DNA of 55,095 nt from Trichosphaerium sp. ATCC 40318. Its lineage: Eukaryota; Discosea; Flabellinia; Trichosidae. Of the stretch, positions 34,045 to 44,570 are shown piece after piece; within the stretch, counting starts at the first letter, position 1, and every line of letters starts with the position of its first letter. The notes beneath the pieces are model-generated. The model worked only from the letters and a program-made list of their open reading frames with translations, was not told where the DNA came from and did not search any database. Location of the stretch: the NCBI GenBank assembly GCA_038496445.1, contig JALMLS010000192.1, positions 1-55,095 on the forward strand, in the 5' to 3' direction. The position numbers were made by a program, and so were the translations under genes.

Positions 34045-37000
34045 TTACTTTGCTGTACTTTCAAGGAGAGCTATTTTTGCCAGTAGAATGGCATTCTTCT
34101 CCTTTAGGCTAGTGTTGTCTCGCATTAGATCTTGGACACCTTCGGAGAGGTTGGCGCTTTCCTTGAGGTTTTTGACGCTTTCCTTGAGGTTTTTGACACT
34201 TTCCTTGAGGTTGATATTGTCTAGCTTTAGGGTGTTGTTGCTTCCTGTGAGGTCTTTGATGCTTTCAGTCAATTCAGTAATATGCTGTTCTTTATTTGCA
34301 TTCATTTTCTGTGAATTCCGTTGATGTTCAGCCAGGCTCTTCTTCAGTTTCTCTACCTCGTTGTTTGATTCTTGTAATTCTAGTATGAGATTGGCATAAT
34401 TATAAATTGGTTGTTCATCATCAGTTGAATCATCATGGGCAGCCCACAGTTTTCTAGTACAAAACTTAAGTTTAAAAGATACTATAAAATTATACCTGTT
34501 AGAAATAAAAGTGTCAGAATCAGATAGTTCATCATCAGATAGCTCGCCAGCTGAACCATCAGTATCTACTTCTGAAGCTTGATCTTCAGTTTGTTCATTA
34601 TCGCCTTTCTCTTTCTTCGTCTTTTTATTACCTTTCTTGGTTTTTGAAGTTTTACGTTTTTTTGTACGTTTGTTTGTAACTTTGATGATGTACCGAGCAA
34701 CAGCTTGAGTATCTAAATAATGTTGATAATTTAATCATATTTTTCAATTGTATTGCTAAGTGTACCTTGTGCCACTACCAGCTCATCGTATACTGCATCT
34801 TCAAGTTTATCTGCAGGCAAAAGTTTACCGATGCGGTCTACCAATGCATAGTGACTTTGGTAGCCTGGTTTTATTGGTCTTCCGTGCAAGTTTTCATTCA
34901 TGGTTTTGGTACCCTCATCAGTATTTTTACATACAAGGGGATCATGCTTTTTATCATCAAGTAAGTAAAGAATATCCACATCAATATTATTGTTTGCTTA
35001 CCGGATAAACATTCCCAGGAGTAACAAGACTTAAAACCAGTGTTTTTGCAGTTGTTCCTTTTAAATCATATGAAGCGGCATACTTTATGCTTCTCTATTG
35101 CCGAAAATGAATATTGACCACCTGCAATAATTGGGTAATAACGTACAGTGAAGTATATCCCTTGACCATAGTAACCAGCGTCTAAAGAACTCACAGTTCC
35201 AAAACCAGCCTTTACAATACTCTTAGCTGCTTCTTCGGTAGTTCCATGTACCATCAATATCACTGGTAGCTAAATAAAATATTTGTAGTGCAAGAGTACC
35301 AAGAACATTACCTTATCTTTTTTTTCAGTATAACAATCATTAAAAGCAGTGAGGGCGTTGTACTTTTGGTACACAGTCTCTTTGTATTCCTTGTAGATAC
35401 TATCAGTTTTCCAATTTTGTTTTTTAAACAACTTGGGCAGTTCTCTAATAGATGCATGTTTAGAATCACGAAAATGCCTATGAAGTGTGGAGCAACCGTA
35501 CTGATGTCTGTGTGTCAGTATTTCGTTGATTCGACCAAAGTTTTCTGTCAAGATGTCATTATAAACGAGAGTCGCTTCAGTGATATCGTAATTGTCATAG
35601 CCATGTAGTTTTGACATCTCCTGTTTGAGGATGTTGAATTCTCTGACTGCCACTTTGTCGTTTGTATCAAGAAGGTTCAGTGTTTTGTAGTGTGTTGCCT
35701 TTGCAACAATGCCTCTTTTTGTAATATTAGAACTAATAAAAAGTAATTGAACACACGTGTTAGAGCTATCCCAATTATTTGCAAAATACAATCGCGGATT
35801 CAGGCTCCATGCGTTTTCACCTTTTAATCCTTTTGAAAACTTTTTTTAGTATTATAACCACACGCTTCTTACCTTCAGTACACTCTTCTTTTAAGGATTC
35901 ATCTTGACTGTTATTAACCCAAGCATCATTGGGCATATCATGCAGAAAACCTTGCATTGATTGCCCATCTTGTTTCCAGAATTCCTGTAGAAAAAGAATG
36001 TTGTTTGTAGTGTAGACGTTAGCAGTGAAGATATCGTACCGGAGACAGTACAACTTTGGGATCACATGTAGAACAAATTAAATAACAAATCCCTTTTTCC
36101 ATTGCCAGTTTGAAATAATACCACGTTGGCTAAACGTTGTAATGGTTAGTTTAAGGTATTGGTATTCAACAAAGTGTACCAAACGGTGAAGCCATTCTTC
36201 AAACTGTTTTCTCCCCTCTACGTTGACATTTTGCGAATAGTGCTTTTTACAGTATCTCCACAGTGGATGGCATTGTTTACCACTTGGACAGTATTTTAAG
36301 AAAGTTACGAATTTTTCAACAGCTGAGGGTGTATTTGATACCACTTCTCTAATTAAAATGAACATAAACTCTTGCCACTTTCTTTGGCATGGAGTTACTA
36401 CTACTTACAGTGTTAGCTATTAATTTCACCAAATTTTGTAATGTGACCAATACCTGAATCCTTGTTGGTTTCACTTTCATCAATAGTTTCAATATTATTT
36501 GCGTTAGGTTTGATTAATTTCAACATTAACATTGATATATAGTCAAAGTCTCAAATGATAGTAAATAAACATAGTTTTTATCTCATTTGTGATATTACCT
36601 ATATAAATTAAAGCTGTATTTCCATCTTTATCAACAACTTCAATATTGGCGTTGGCTTTAAGTAAGATTGATACAACTTCATTGCGTCCTTTTTGTGCTA
36701 AATAGTAAAATGAGATATGTACATGTTGTATCTCATCATATCATGTTACCTGCACATATTAAAGCTGTCTTTCCATCTTCATCAACAGCATCAATATTGG
36801 CATTGGCGTTGAGTAAGATTGACACAACTTCATTGTGTCCTTGGTATGCTAAATAGTAGAGTGAGATATGTACATGTTGTATCTCATCATATCATGTTAC
36901 CTGCACACATTAAAGTTGTCATTCCATATTTAGCAACAGCATCAATATTGGCATTGGCTTTGAGTAAGATTGATACAACTTCATTGTGTCCTTGGTATGC

Positions 37001-37740
37001 TAAATAGTAGAGTGAGATATGTACATGTTGTATCTCATCATATCATGTTACCTGCATATATTAAAGCTGTATACCCATCTCCATCAACAGCATCAACATT
37101 GGCGTTGGCTTTGAGTAACATTGATACAACTTCATTGTATCCTTTTAGTGCTAAATAGTAGAGTGAGATATGTACATGTTGTATCTCATCATATCATGTT
37201 ACCTGCACATATTAAAGCTGTCTTTCCATATTTATCAACAGCATCAATATTGGCATTGGCGTTGAGTAAGATTGATACAACTTCATTGTGTCCTTGGTAT
37301 GCTAAATAGTAGAGTGAGATATGTACATGTTGTATCTCATCATATCATGTTACCTGCATATATTAAAGCTGTCTTTCCATATTTAGCAACAGCATCAACA
37401 TTGGCGTTGGCTTTGAGTAACATTGATACAACTTTATCGTGTCCTCTTTGTGCTAAATAGTAGAGTGAGATATGTACATGTTGTATCTCATCATATCATG
37501 TTACCTGCATATATTAAAGCTGTCTTTCCATATTTATCAACAGCATCAACATTGGCGTTGGCTTTGAGTAATGTTGATACAACTTCATTGTAGCCATTTG
37601 TTGCTAAACTTTGTCAACTATTTGCTTAGCAAGCATTACAAACCTGCAAAAGAAAACACAATTTCAATTATGGGGAGATGGATGTTGGTTGGTTCTTCCT
37701 TTTCTAAACGTTGGTATTTGTCACTCGATGATTCTGTCAT
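34045..37740 (-). CDS. Ankyrin-repeat poly(ADP-ribose) polymerase with C-terminal coiled coil
   Basis: Read from ATG 37740 (MTESSSDKYQRLEKEEPTN) to TAA 34047-34045. Residues 33 to about 263 are seven ankyrin repeats of 33 residues (typical: YQGHNEVVSILLNANANIDA), one per exon. A middle region of several hundred residues is unrecognised. Then comes a PARP catalytic domain: the nicotinamide-binding His in LMVHGTTEEAA, Tyr in DAGYYGQGIYFT, the loop PIKPGYQSHYALVD, and a Glu in DAVYDELVVAQDTQAVARYI, so the H-Y-E triad of polymerases is present. The C-terminus is Lys/Glu-rich, with an acidic DDELSDSD and a coiled coil containing NLKESVKNLKESVKNLKES. It presumably transfers ADP-ribose from NAD+ to targets recruited by the ankyrin repeats, as in tankyrases, although the SAM domain is missing. 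A 31-nt intron near 36390-36420 is unusually short, and the joins around 36065 and 34500 are uncertain. Confidence 0.8.
36599..37603 (-). repeat. Seven tandem 151-bp exon-intron units encoding ankyrin repeats
   Basis: Exons begin (minus strand) at 37603, 37452, 37301, 37150, 36999, 36848 and 36697, exactly 151 bp apart. Each exon is 99 nt with phase-1 borders (ends GCAG, resumes CA), and each of the six introns between them is 52 nt and almost identical, with the stem GAGATA-loop-TATCTC. Because every unit is 33 codons with matching phases, gain or loss of units keeps the frame. Confidence 0.93.
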
Positions 37741-38016
37741 GACGTGTTGTCACTCTTGAGGTTATCACAAAGTAGTATTAAGTTGGTGTCTCTTGACACA
37801 TGAGATTTTTCAGTGAAGTGTTATTGTAATTTGTGTTACGGTTCTGGTTTTGTGGTTTTTTTTTATTAACTGATTCGCTACAATAGTTTTTTCAAACCAC
37901 TTGGAGACCTTCAATCTGTTTATTTAAGTAAATGGAGTTACAAACTGGTGACAAAACAGGCCATGTACCTTCACGAAACACAGGTTTTTCAAATATTTCA
38001 CCAAAATAGTGCGAAT

Positions 38017-38035
38017 ACCCTCGCTCAACTTTGTT
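38017..38035. repeat. LINE target-site duplication, 3' side copy
   Basis: The 19 bases are identical to 42889-42907 and sit directly next to the poly-A end of the element. Confidence 0.9.
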
Positions 38036-38128
38036 TTTTTTTTTTTCAAACAAGAGGCGAGCGCCGTAGCCCTCACTTTATTCATAATAATAATTACAAG
38101 ATAATTACATCGAAAAAAATCACCGTCC

Positions 38129-38548
38129 CAGCTTGCCCGATCAGGCTCCGAAATTTGTTCTCACAAATTTTGGAGGGCCACGTGCCAGCGTCGTACCATA
38201 ATACAACCTAATTAAACCAATAAAAGTAAAAAGGTAAGAAAAGAAATGGAAAAAATAAAAATAAAAAGTGCCAACAAAAGTCAAATTAAAATCAGCTTGC
38301 CCGATCAGGCTCCGAAATTTGTTCTCACAAATTTTGGAGGGCCACGTGCCAGCGTAGTACAATAAATGATTGAATAATAAGAAAATAAAAGGAATATAGT
38401 GCTATTAAAAGAACAAATAAATTTTTGTAAAATTAAAGCATAAAATAAAAAGAAAAGAGAAAAGAACCAATAACTAGACTCATCCCAGCTTGCCCAATCA
38501 GGCTCCGAAATTTGTTCTCACAAATTTTGGAGGGCCACGTGCCAGCGT
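38129..38548 (-). repeat. Three near-identical 63-bp hairpin repeats in the LINE 3' UTR
   Basis: The block that begins CAGCTTGCCCGATCAGGCTC and ends GGCCACGTGCCAGCGT occurs at 38129, 38293 and 38486, 164 and 193 bp apart. Each contains the inverted pair AAATTTGT-TCTC-ACAAATTT, a strong hairpin. It lies between the ORF2 stop and the poly-A tail, where reverse transcriptases of some LINEs recognise RNA structure. Confidence 0.88.
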
Positions 38549-38560
38549 CATGTATATTAA

Positions 38561-41500
38561 TTAATTGTAATCGTCTTCCCATTCAATAAATCCAATTCGT
38601 TTAACTTGTTTTGATTTACGCTTTTTGAGTGAAGGAGCCAAATGCTTGGATAGAATAACGGTACCATCTCTGTTAAAACCATCTATACCATGACCAATAG
38701 CAAATGCAGGAGTATTGCGCTGTCTACGCTTAAAGAGCCACTCCTCTGAACCCACAGTACCATAATCCAAGGAAACTTGAGAACCATCCAATCTTCTAAC
38801 TATAGATACAGCAGTGACATTATCAAACCACGATGGTTTATCAAAAGATTCACGATCTATGGTCAAAGAAAGCCACTTGTAAAATCTAAGGCGTAACGTT
38901 TGAGCAGACATCCACTTGTACTTCGGGACATTATGTTTCACATCATTCCTTATAATCCACGTAAAAGCCATAATAGCACCTAAACAAAACAAAGTAGCAG
39001 GTTTTTTACATTTGATTAAATTTTGCTCTGTCAAAGCAGGTACGTTAAATTCTTCTATGAGATCTGACAGTACATCTCTAATACTAGCAACAACTTCCCA
39101 ACCGTAGAATAGCTCCTCATGTTTTTCTGGAGGCATAGCGTCTTTGACATGAGTCACAGGCATCACCCTCATTATCACTCTCCATATAACATCTCTGACA
39201 TAATTCGCTGATTTAAGTTCTAACAATGCAGGCAAACAGGTACACTGATCTTTGATAGCAAACCACGAACGCTTCCAACGTGGAACTGATTGAATGAGCT
39301 TGATTTTCATCACGTGTTTAAGCTTTCTAGGTTTAGCTTTGAGACTAACGTTTAAGGAACACCACACATCTCTGCACTTTTTACCTAAATCTGTACCAGC
39401 AAACCATACTTCCGAATAAAGAGTACCTTTGATCAAGTGCCTTTCCCACAATGTCGCTTTAAACCCAGTAGCTATCTGCGCTATAGAAAAAAGTTGTAAA
39501 CCACCATTTTTGTAGCACTGATTCATGTGAGTCCAAGGGACACGTGATTTATGAATGCTGTGATTGTAAACGTATGAACTTTCCCAAAGAAACCAATTAA
39601 TAATTGAATGATACCTAGGAACAAGGTGAACAGGAAAATCAAGTGCTCTAGCACAATAAATCAACTTAGCTTGAGCGTAGCTCCTTATAACGCTAATCTT
39701 TTGACGTATTGTAGAGCACATGGGTTTCCATTTCATCAAACAAGCTTCAATTTTCTCAATCGCTGATTCCCAATCATAACCCAATCCATCATCATCCAAC
39801 CGAAGACCCAAGTACTTAATCCATGTGCCATTGTCAAACATTTTGTTTTCGTCTTTGTTACCTACAATATTCGCTTGAAAACACTTTGAACTGTTAACAG
39901 AAAGACCAGTAGCAAGCTTATATTTGTCTAAATACTTGTTAAGATAAACAATATCGTTTTTAGAGCTGGCATTCAGAATGAGATCGTCAGCAAAGAATAA
40001 ATTCTTTACACAGACATTGCCAGGAAGTGTAACACCAGCAATTTTTGATACTTTGTTGATGAAAGAGTTGAGAGGTTCTACTATTAGAGCAAACAAATAA
40101 GGGCTGATAGGATTGCCTTGACCTGTACCACGTTTTGTTGTAAAAGAGCCTTCACTGATGCTGTTGTTAATACGCACTTTAACATCAAGGCGCAGAGCAT
40201 GTACAATTGCCTCAGCAAACTCAGACTTGTACCCAATAAATTTTAATATACGGATCAATGCCAAATGACTACAAGAGTCAAAAGCCTTTCTGAAATCATA
40301 CGCAATAAGACTCAGCCACTTTAATTCTTTTTTACAAAAACTAATAACTTCTAGAGTTGTTATGAGATTGTCAACAATATCTCGCCCTGGTATGAATCCA
40401 TTTTGCGATTCCAAAATGTATTTTTGCATGAATGGAGTCATACGGTTGTAAAATACTTTCATAAATATTTTATAGTCAACGTTTGCTAAAGTAATTGGAC
40501 GGTAGTTACTCAAATCAGAAGCGTCTCCTTTTTTAAAGATAGGTACAATGATTCCCTTACACAGACGCTCATCAACCTCACCATTTTCAAGGAACAGATT
40601 GAATAGGTTAGCCAATATAGGAGCAAAAGTACCGCTCAATGATTTGTACAAGCACGCTGTTAAACCATCAGGCCCAGGAGCCTTGTTAATTGGGAGTTTC
40701 GCTATAACCTTAGTAACTTCCTTGACAGTAATTTTTTTGTTAAGCTTATCCACAAACTTGTTATCACACGGAATGTCCCATTTGTTAATAAACGATTCAA
40801 GTACCTTTTCTTCAATCTCCACCTCATCGTATAATTTACTGTAAAAGTTAACACCTGCGACAAGCATTTTACGAATATCAGAAGAACAATCACCATTGCC
40901 AGTTTGTAGTTCCTTAATGTTTAATCCCGCTTTCTTGCCTTTAAGCATTTTTGTAAGAAAAGCACTTGGAACTTCCTCAAACATAGCTTTTGTTGATGCC
41001 GCTAGATTATTAAGATGTTGGTTTTTTTCCTCACAAAGAAATTGATATGTTAAGAACTCCTCTTGTGTAATATCAGTACCACTTGCTAGTTGAGAAGCAA
41101 TAAGTTCACGAGCTGTAATTTTGTTTTTTAATTCATCCTTTTGCGCTTCCTTTAAGATGTTGATCATCGCCTGTTTAGCAAAAAAGTAGTCGTCAACAGA
41201 GCAACCAAAATTCATCTCACAGATTATATTTTTGTTGTAAGAATTCCAGAAAACTTGATTTAGTTTAAAACTCCGCTCACTGCGTTTTGGAAAATTAAGT
41301 TCTAACAACATTAATTTATGATCTAAGTGAAAAAACCCAGTTGGAACAAGTTTAAAACTCTTCACGTGATTTTTAACATAGTCAGAAACAAAAATCATGT
41401 CTATTCTACCACCACGGTCATGGGTAGGATGAGACTTTTCAGTAAAAACAGCAACGTCAGAAAATCCTAATAAACAAATGTTTTCATAAATTTCTTTGTC

Positions 41501-41902
41501 CAAACTGTTTTTGTCAATACGTAAATTAACATCACCTGCTATTATGTCGCATTGTGCCAAATCATCATAGACAGAATCCCAAAAAACACATTTGTTTTTG
41601 CAAGGTGCGTAAACAACACCTATTCTAAGAGAAACACCTGATGCTTGAACATCAACAATTAATAAACGACCTTTTTGTTCATTCACAAGTTTCGATTGAG
41701 CTCCACGGAGTGTAGCAAGAGCGACCCCAGTACCTCTACCAGCATCTGTGTGTAAAATACGTTTACTGTTAATATGAGAAGGGAATGAATTGGTTTCAGT
41801 AGCACAAAAGTAATTACACTTTAAATTAAATGAAAATTGTTTTAGGCGAAAGAAATTTGAAAAACCTCTACTATTTACTACCGCTAGTTTGACTCTAGGC
41901 AT
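38561..41902 (-). CDS. LINE ORF2: APE endonuclease and reverse transcriptase
   Basis: 1113 residues from ATG 41902 (MPRVKLAVVNSRG). The open frame reaches further up (to 42088), but that part overlaps ORF1 and has no endonuclease motif. Residues 1 to about 225 are an APE-type endonuclease (ATETNSF, GVVYAPC, GDVNLRID, RIDMIFV, LDHKLMLLEL). The reverse transcriptase lies at about 430-720: CKGIIVPIFKKGDASDLSNY, AYDFRKAFD at about 534, GTGQGNPISPYLFAL, and the catalytic FADD at about 637 (F in place of the more common Y). A C-terminal region of about 390 residues follows, without a clear zinc knuckle. ORF2 makes the nick and copies the element RNA at the target. No stops or frame breaks are seen. 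Confidence 0.95.
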   Translation of the reverse strand: MPRVKLAVVNSRGFSNFFRLKQFSFNLKCNYFCATETNSFPSHINSKRILHTDAGRGTGVALATLRGAQSKLVNEQKGRLLIVDVQASGVSLRIGVVYAPCKNKCVFWDSVYDDLAQCDIIAGDVNLRIDKNSLDKEIYENICLLGFSDVAVFTEKSHPTHDRGGRIDMIFVSDYVKNHVKSFKLVPTGFFHLDHKLMLLELNFPKRSERSFKLNQVFWNSYNKNIICEMNFGCSVDDYFFAKQAMINILKEAQKDELKNKITARELIASQLASGTDITQEEFLTYQFLCEEKNQHLNNLAASTKAMFEEVPSAFLTKMLKGKKAGLNIKELQTGNGDCSSDIRKMLVAGVNFYSKLYDEVEIEEKVLESFINKWDIPCDNKFVDKLNKKITVKEVTKVIAKLPINKAPGPDGLTACLYKSLSGTFAPILANLFNLFLENGEVDERLCKGIIVPIFKKGDASDLSNYRPITLANVDYKIFMKVFYNRMTPFMQKYILESQNGFIPGRDIVDNLITTLEVISFCKKELKWLSLIAYDFRKAFDSCSHLALIRILKFIGYKSEFAEAIVHALRLDVKVRINNSISEGSFTTKRGTGQGNPISPYLFALIVEPLNSFINKVSKIAGVTLPGNVCVKNLFFADDLILNASSKNDIVYLNKYLDKYKLATGLSVNSSKCFQANIVGNKDENKMFDNGTWIKYLGLRLDDDGLGYDWESAIEKIEACLMKWKPMCSTIRQKISVIRSYAQAKLIYCARALDFPVHLVPRYHSIINWFLWESSYVYNHSIHKSRVPWTHMNQCYKNGGLQLFSIAQIATGFKATLWERHLIKGTLYSEVWFAGTDLGKKCRDVWCSLNVSLKAKPRKLKHVMKIKLIQSVPRWKRSWFAIKDQCTCLPALLELKSANYVRDVIWRVIMRVMPVTHVKDAMPPEKHEELFYGWEVVASIRDVLSDLIEEFNVPALTEQNLIKCKKPATLFCLGAIMAFTWIIRNDVKHNVPKYKWMSAQTLRLRFYKWLSLTIDRESFDKPSWFDNVTAVSIVRRLDGSQVSLDYGTVGSEEWLFKRRQRNTPAFAIGHGIDGFNRDGTVILSKHLAPSLKKRKSKQVKRIGFIEWEDDYN

Positions 41903-42800
41903 TAGATGTTTTAGTCCTTGGATTATAAGAGTTACCTCTTGGTGTTGAGGTTTTTGCTTTCTTTCCTCTCGTATTATCATCTTTAGAAGTATCACGTGCT
42001 CTTTTGGCATTATCACGATATGAGGCAGCCTCCGAAGGAGAGAGCTTTGAAATATTTTGAGAATACCTTTGCACTTTTTCAAAATCACTTTCGGAGTTAA
42101 AAACCTTCATAACCAAAAATCCAGATCCACGTTTGTATACCTGATATTGTTCCAATCCAGTGAGTTTTTTTGAACATACGAAAACACAACCGTTAGTGGG
42201 TAAATCACTAAATTTTGTACGCCATCTACGGAACATCAACATCCGTCCTCCAAATCCTAAACATATTCTATCACAAATAGTGCACATAGTCTCTTCGTCA
42301 TCAAGAATGTCAAAACCTGATATAACAATCTTTATAGAGCCGTGAGCATAAATGTAAAATTTATATCCTTTGTCTCGAAAAATATCAATTTGTTTAGAAA
42401 ATTGTGTACGTAAATTCTCCTTATTTTTTACGACCATTATAATTCTATTTGGATATTCTTTTGCAGTGATTATTTTAGAACTACCTTTGAAAGCATTAAC
42501 TAGGTTCACACGGTGGTCGTTGAATTCTTTTAGTTCGCCATCGGAAGAGTCTTCGTTGATTCCAAAATTTATAATCCAATAAAGCTCGTCGTTCATTTTA
42601 TCAGCATTGTACCTCATAATCCGCTCTTCGGAGACTTTTTTGATACAATTCAAGATAATGTTGTTGTCGATTTTTCGTTCTTCTACAGGAAGCGTACTTG
42701 TAAGGTTTCGGACATCTTCAGCATCTTCCATATCAAAATCAGTAACACTTGAGTAAGAGGCTTCAGCCCCGCTGGTTATGGCAGTATCTTTCGGTTCCAT
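41895..42800 (-). CDS. LINE ORF1 protein
   Basis: 301 residues from ATG 42800 (MEPKDTAITSGAEASYSS) to TAG 41897-41895. The N-terminus is acidic, the middle has a Cys-containing segment (ETMCTICDRICLGFGG), and the C-terminus is strongly basic and Ser/Pro-rich (KRARDTSKDDNTRGKKAKTS), suiting RNA binding. No CCHC knuckle or obvious RRM motif is visible, so the RNA-chaperone role is inferred from position in the element. Its stop overlaps the ORF2 start in ATGCCTAG, as expected if ORF2 is translated by reinitiation. Confidence 0.85.
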   Translation of the reverse strand: MEPKDTAITSGAEASYSSVTDFDMEDAEDVRNLTSTLPVEERKIDNNIILNCIKKVSEERIMRYNADKMNDELYWIINFGINEDSSDGELKEFNDHRVNLVNAFKGSSKIITAKEYPNRIIMVVKNKENLRTQFSKQIDIFRDKGYKFYIYAHGSIKIVISGFDILDDEETMCTICDRICLGFGGRMLMFRRWRTKFSDLPTNGCVFVCSKKLTGLEQYQVYKRGSGFLVMKVFNSESDFEKVQRYSQNISKLSPSEAASYRDNAKRARDTSKDDNTRGKKAKTSTPRGNSYNPRTKTSNA

Positions 42801-42888
42801 CCTATTAAACGTATTCTACAACAGAACGGAACAATTAAAGAAATATAGTAAGAGAAGTTGTTAACCCCTGACCAATTAAGGCAGGCTC

Positions 42889-42907
42889 ACCCTCGCTCAA
42901 CTTTGTT
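42889..42907. repeat. LINE target-site duplication, 5' side copy
   Basis: The 19 bases are identical to 38017-38035. They mark the 5' border of the element 88 bases upstream of the ORF1 start. Confidence 0.9.
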
Positions 42908-43439
42908 GCTCGTAAGTGGCGAATACTCTTTTTCGGGCTATTTTTTACCCCGGTAGGCAAGCACAAAGGATATATCTCTGTGCGCTGAATAGGCTACAAG
43001 TCCTTTTTATGAGCCCCACACTCAATGAATATTTTTACACAATGTGATGCTATACAGAACGGTTTGAGGTTAAACAGATGGCCACATTGTGTTGTAGGGT
43101 TTTCTGTAAAAGTCCGAAAACTCATATTTTTTTTGTGCACTGTAGAGTAAATAACATAATTCTCCACACGAACGAGTAATTATTACATCTTTGGCAATGA
43201 GCGCACGCTACGATACTTACAGTATGTTTAATATAGCGATAATTAAGTACAGCCTCAACCTGCTTTAAAAGCACCTACCAGGCGTTAATAGCGCTGTTGT
43301 ATTTATTTGCGATAGTTTTTTCGCCCACACAGGTTAAATAGAAGAAGCATACGCAAATGGTGTGTGTAGTGTAGATTTGATATCTGTGCACAGCACGACA
43401 AGCTCTTGTCGTGGCTAGAACTCTTTTTTTTTTCTTCAA

Positions 43440-44570
43440 TTTCAATCACGTGATTTTCTGTTTGAAGAAACCCAAACATGCTAATGTAGTTGTAGGAAAC
43501 TTGAAACCCCACACATGTTGGAATAATCACAGCTGTCCCTGGGATGCTGTTTTCACTGGTTTACAGTCTGTTAGTGATATTTGCGTATGTGTTGTTCTAT
43601 ACACAAGTACTAAGAAAGTTTAGGTGATTCCCAACAACCCGACAGTACTCACATCTAACAACATAGATGGAAGTAGAAACACATTTATTCAGTTGTTTTT
43701 ACAGCATTGCTACACAAAATATCCAAAGAGGAGGAAGGAAATAGAACATAACTATGAGGAGCATCGCTGTGGAAAATATAGCCCTGATTTTAGTGTCTGT
43801 GAAATTCACAGCTATGTTAGAAGTGTTTGTGTTTCATTTCATGCATTTGCTAACTATAACAGCGGTTGCAAATGTGAAGGTGAGCATAATAAACTATTGC
43901 CATCCATGCTTCTGACACATCCAGATTACAGAGTGTCGCATCAGTTGTGTATTTTTGGAGCAAGATATTGAAGCAAAAATATTCAACTGGCTCATTAAAC
44001 ATCTTTCAGTTTCAAACAACTGTCTGACTTGCAGTGAGGGAGGGTTTAAGGCTGTTGAGGTATGTAACTTTATATTATTTTGAAAACAACCTAATTTGAT
44101 AAAGAGTGTGACATTACTGGCTTTGATTACAGTGTATCCAAATCCCAATGTTGTTCAGGACATGGCCAAACTACCTTGGACTTTAAACTCCATGGAAGGT
44201 ATGTAAAGACAGTTAGCGTTTGCACTAACATAAGCAGAACTTGGGAGGCAGCGTACATTTTGATGTGGCAGCCTAAACCGCATCCACATTTCACTGCATA
44301 TGTGAATAACAATGGAACTTGGTGGTTTATTGATTGTATGACATGGAATCTAATCCTTGTACGCTATATGAAAGGAAATGCCTCTAGGGCCCATAATAAT
44401 ATGTGGGAAATACAGGTGGTTGTTTACAGAGGATCACAACACACTGTATCATGTAAAGAACTGTACAAATTGCGCCCAGAGAGGCAAGTAATACAAATTG
44501 ACCTGATAAGTGAAAGTGACAGTTTCAGGTATGTAAATGTTGTTCCATTGCTTTACTAACATCAAACAGT
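43440..44570 (+). pseudogene. USP-like cysteine-peptidase gene of mobile-element type, frame-broken
   Basis: Open segments on the plus strand carry a cysteine box (TCWNNHSCPWDAVFTGLQ, near 43517-43570), a Cys-rich middle (NNCLTC...CCSGHGQTT, about 44020-44170) that may be a zinc finger, a histidine box (PHPHFTAYV, near 44280) and WWFIDCMTWN near 44325. Cys box, CxxC fingers, then His box and a D/N is the order of ubiquitin-specific-protease-fold peptidases, and such domains often occur in large DNA transposons of protists and fungi. Splice sites exist (a donor near 44060 and an acceptor near 44132), but I could not join all parts without shifts. It is either a decayed gene or one with hidden introns. 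A possible continuation with an acidic DADSDADSDGS and a Cys-rich KGSCRCFVWECC lies at 44580-44860. Confidence 0.5.

Larger units (their letters stand above)
38036..42888 (-). mobile_element. Complete LINE (non-LTR) retrotransposon
   Basis: Sense is on the minus strand: 5' end near 42888, ORF1, ORF2, a 3' UTR with three repeats, then a poly-A run ending at 38036-38046. The 19-bp direct repeat ACCCTCGCTCAACTTTGTT flanks it on both sides. ORF1 and ORF2 are both open, so the insertion is young. The two-ORF layout with an APE endonuclease at the start of ORF2 and a C-terminal extension after the RT recalls the L1/Tx1 group, but the clade is not certain. The 5' UTR is only about 88 bases, so slight 5' truncation cannot be excluded. 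Confidence 0.93.

Noticed and set aside
36668-37460. Plus-strand frames of 62 residues repeated every 151 bp
   Set aside because: They run through the antisense of ankyrin exons and introns; only the minus strand gives ankyrin repeats with splice sites.
36599-37603. CRISPR-like regular array
   Set aside because: The 151-bp periodic units are coding exons plus introns of the ankyrin gene in a eukaryotic context, not repeats with unique spacers.
41903-42088. Longer start for LINE ORF2
   Set aside because: The extra 62 residues overlap ORF1 and lack endonuclease motifs; the ATG inside ATGCCTAG fits the known layout better.
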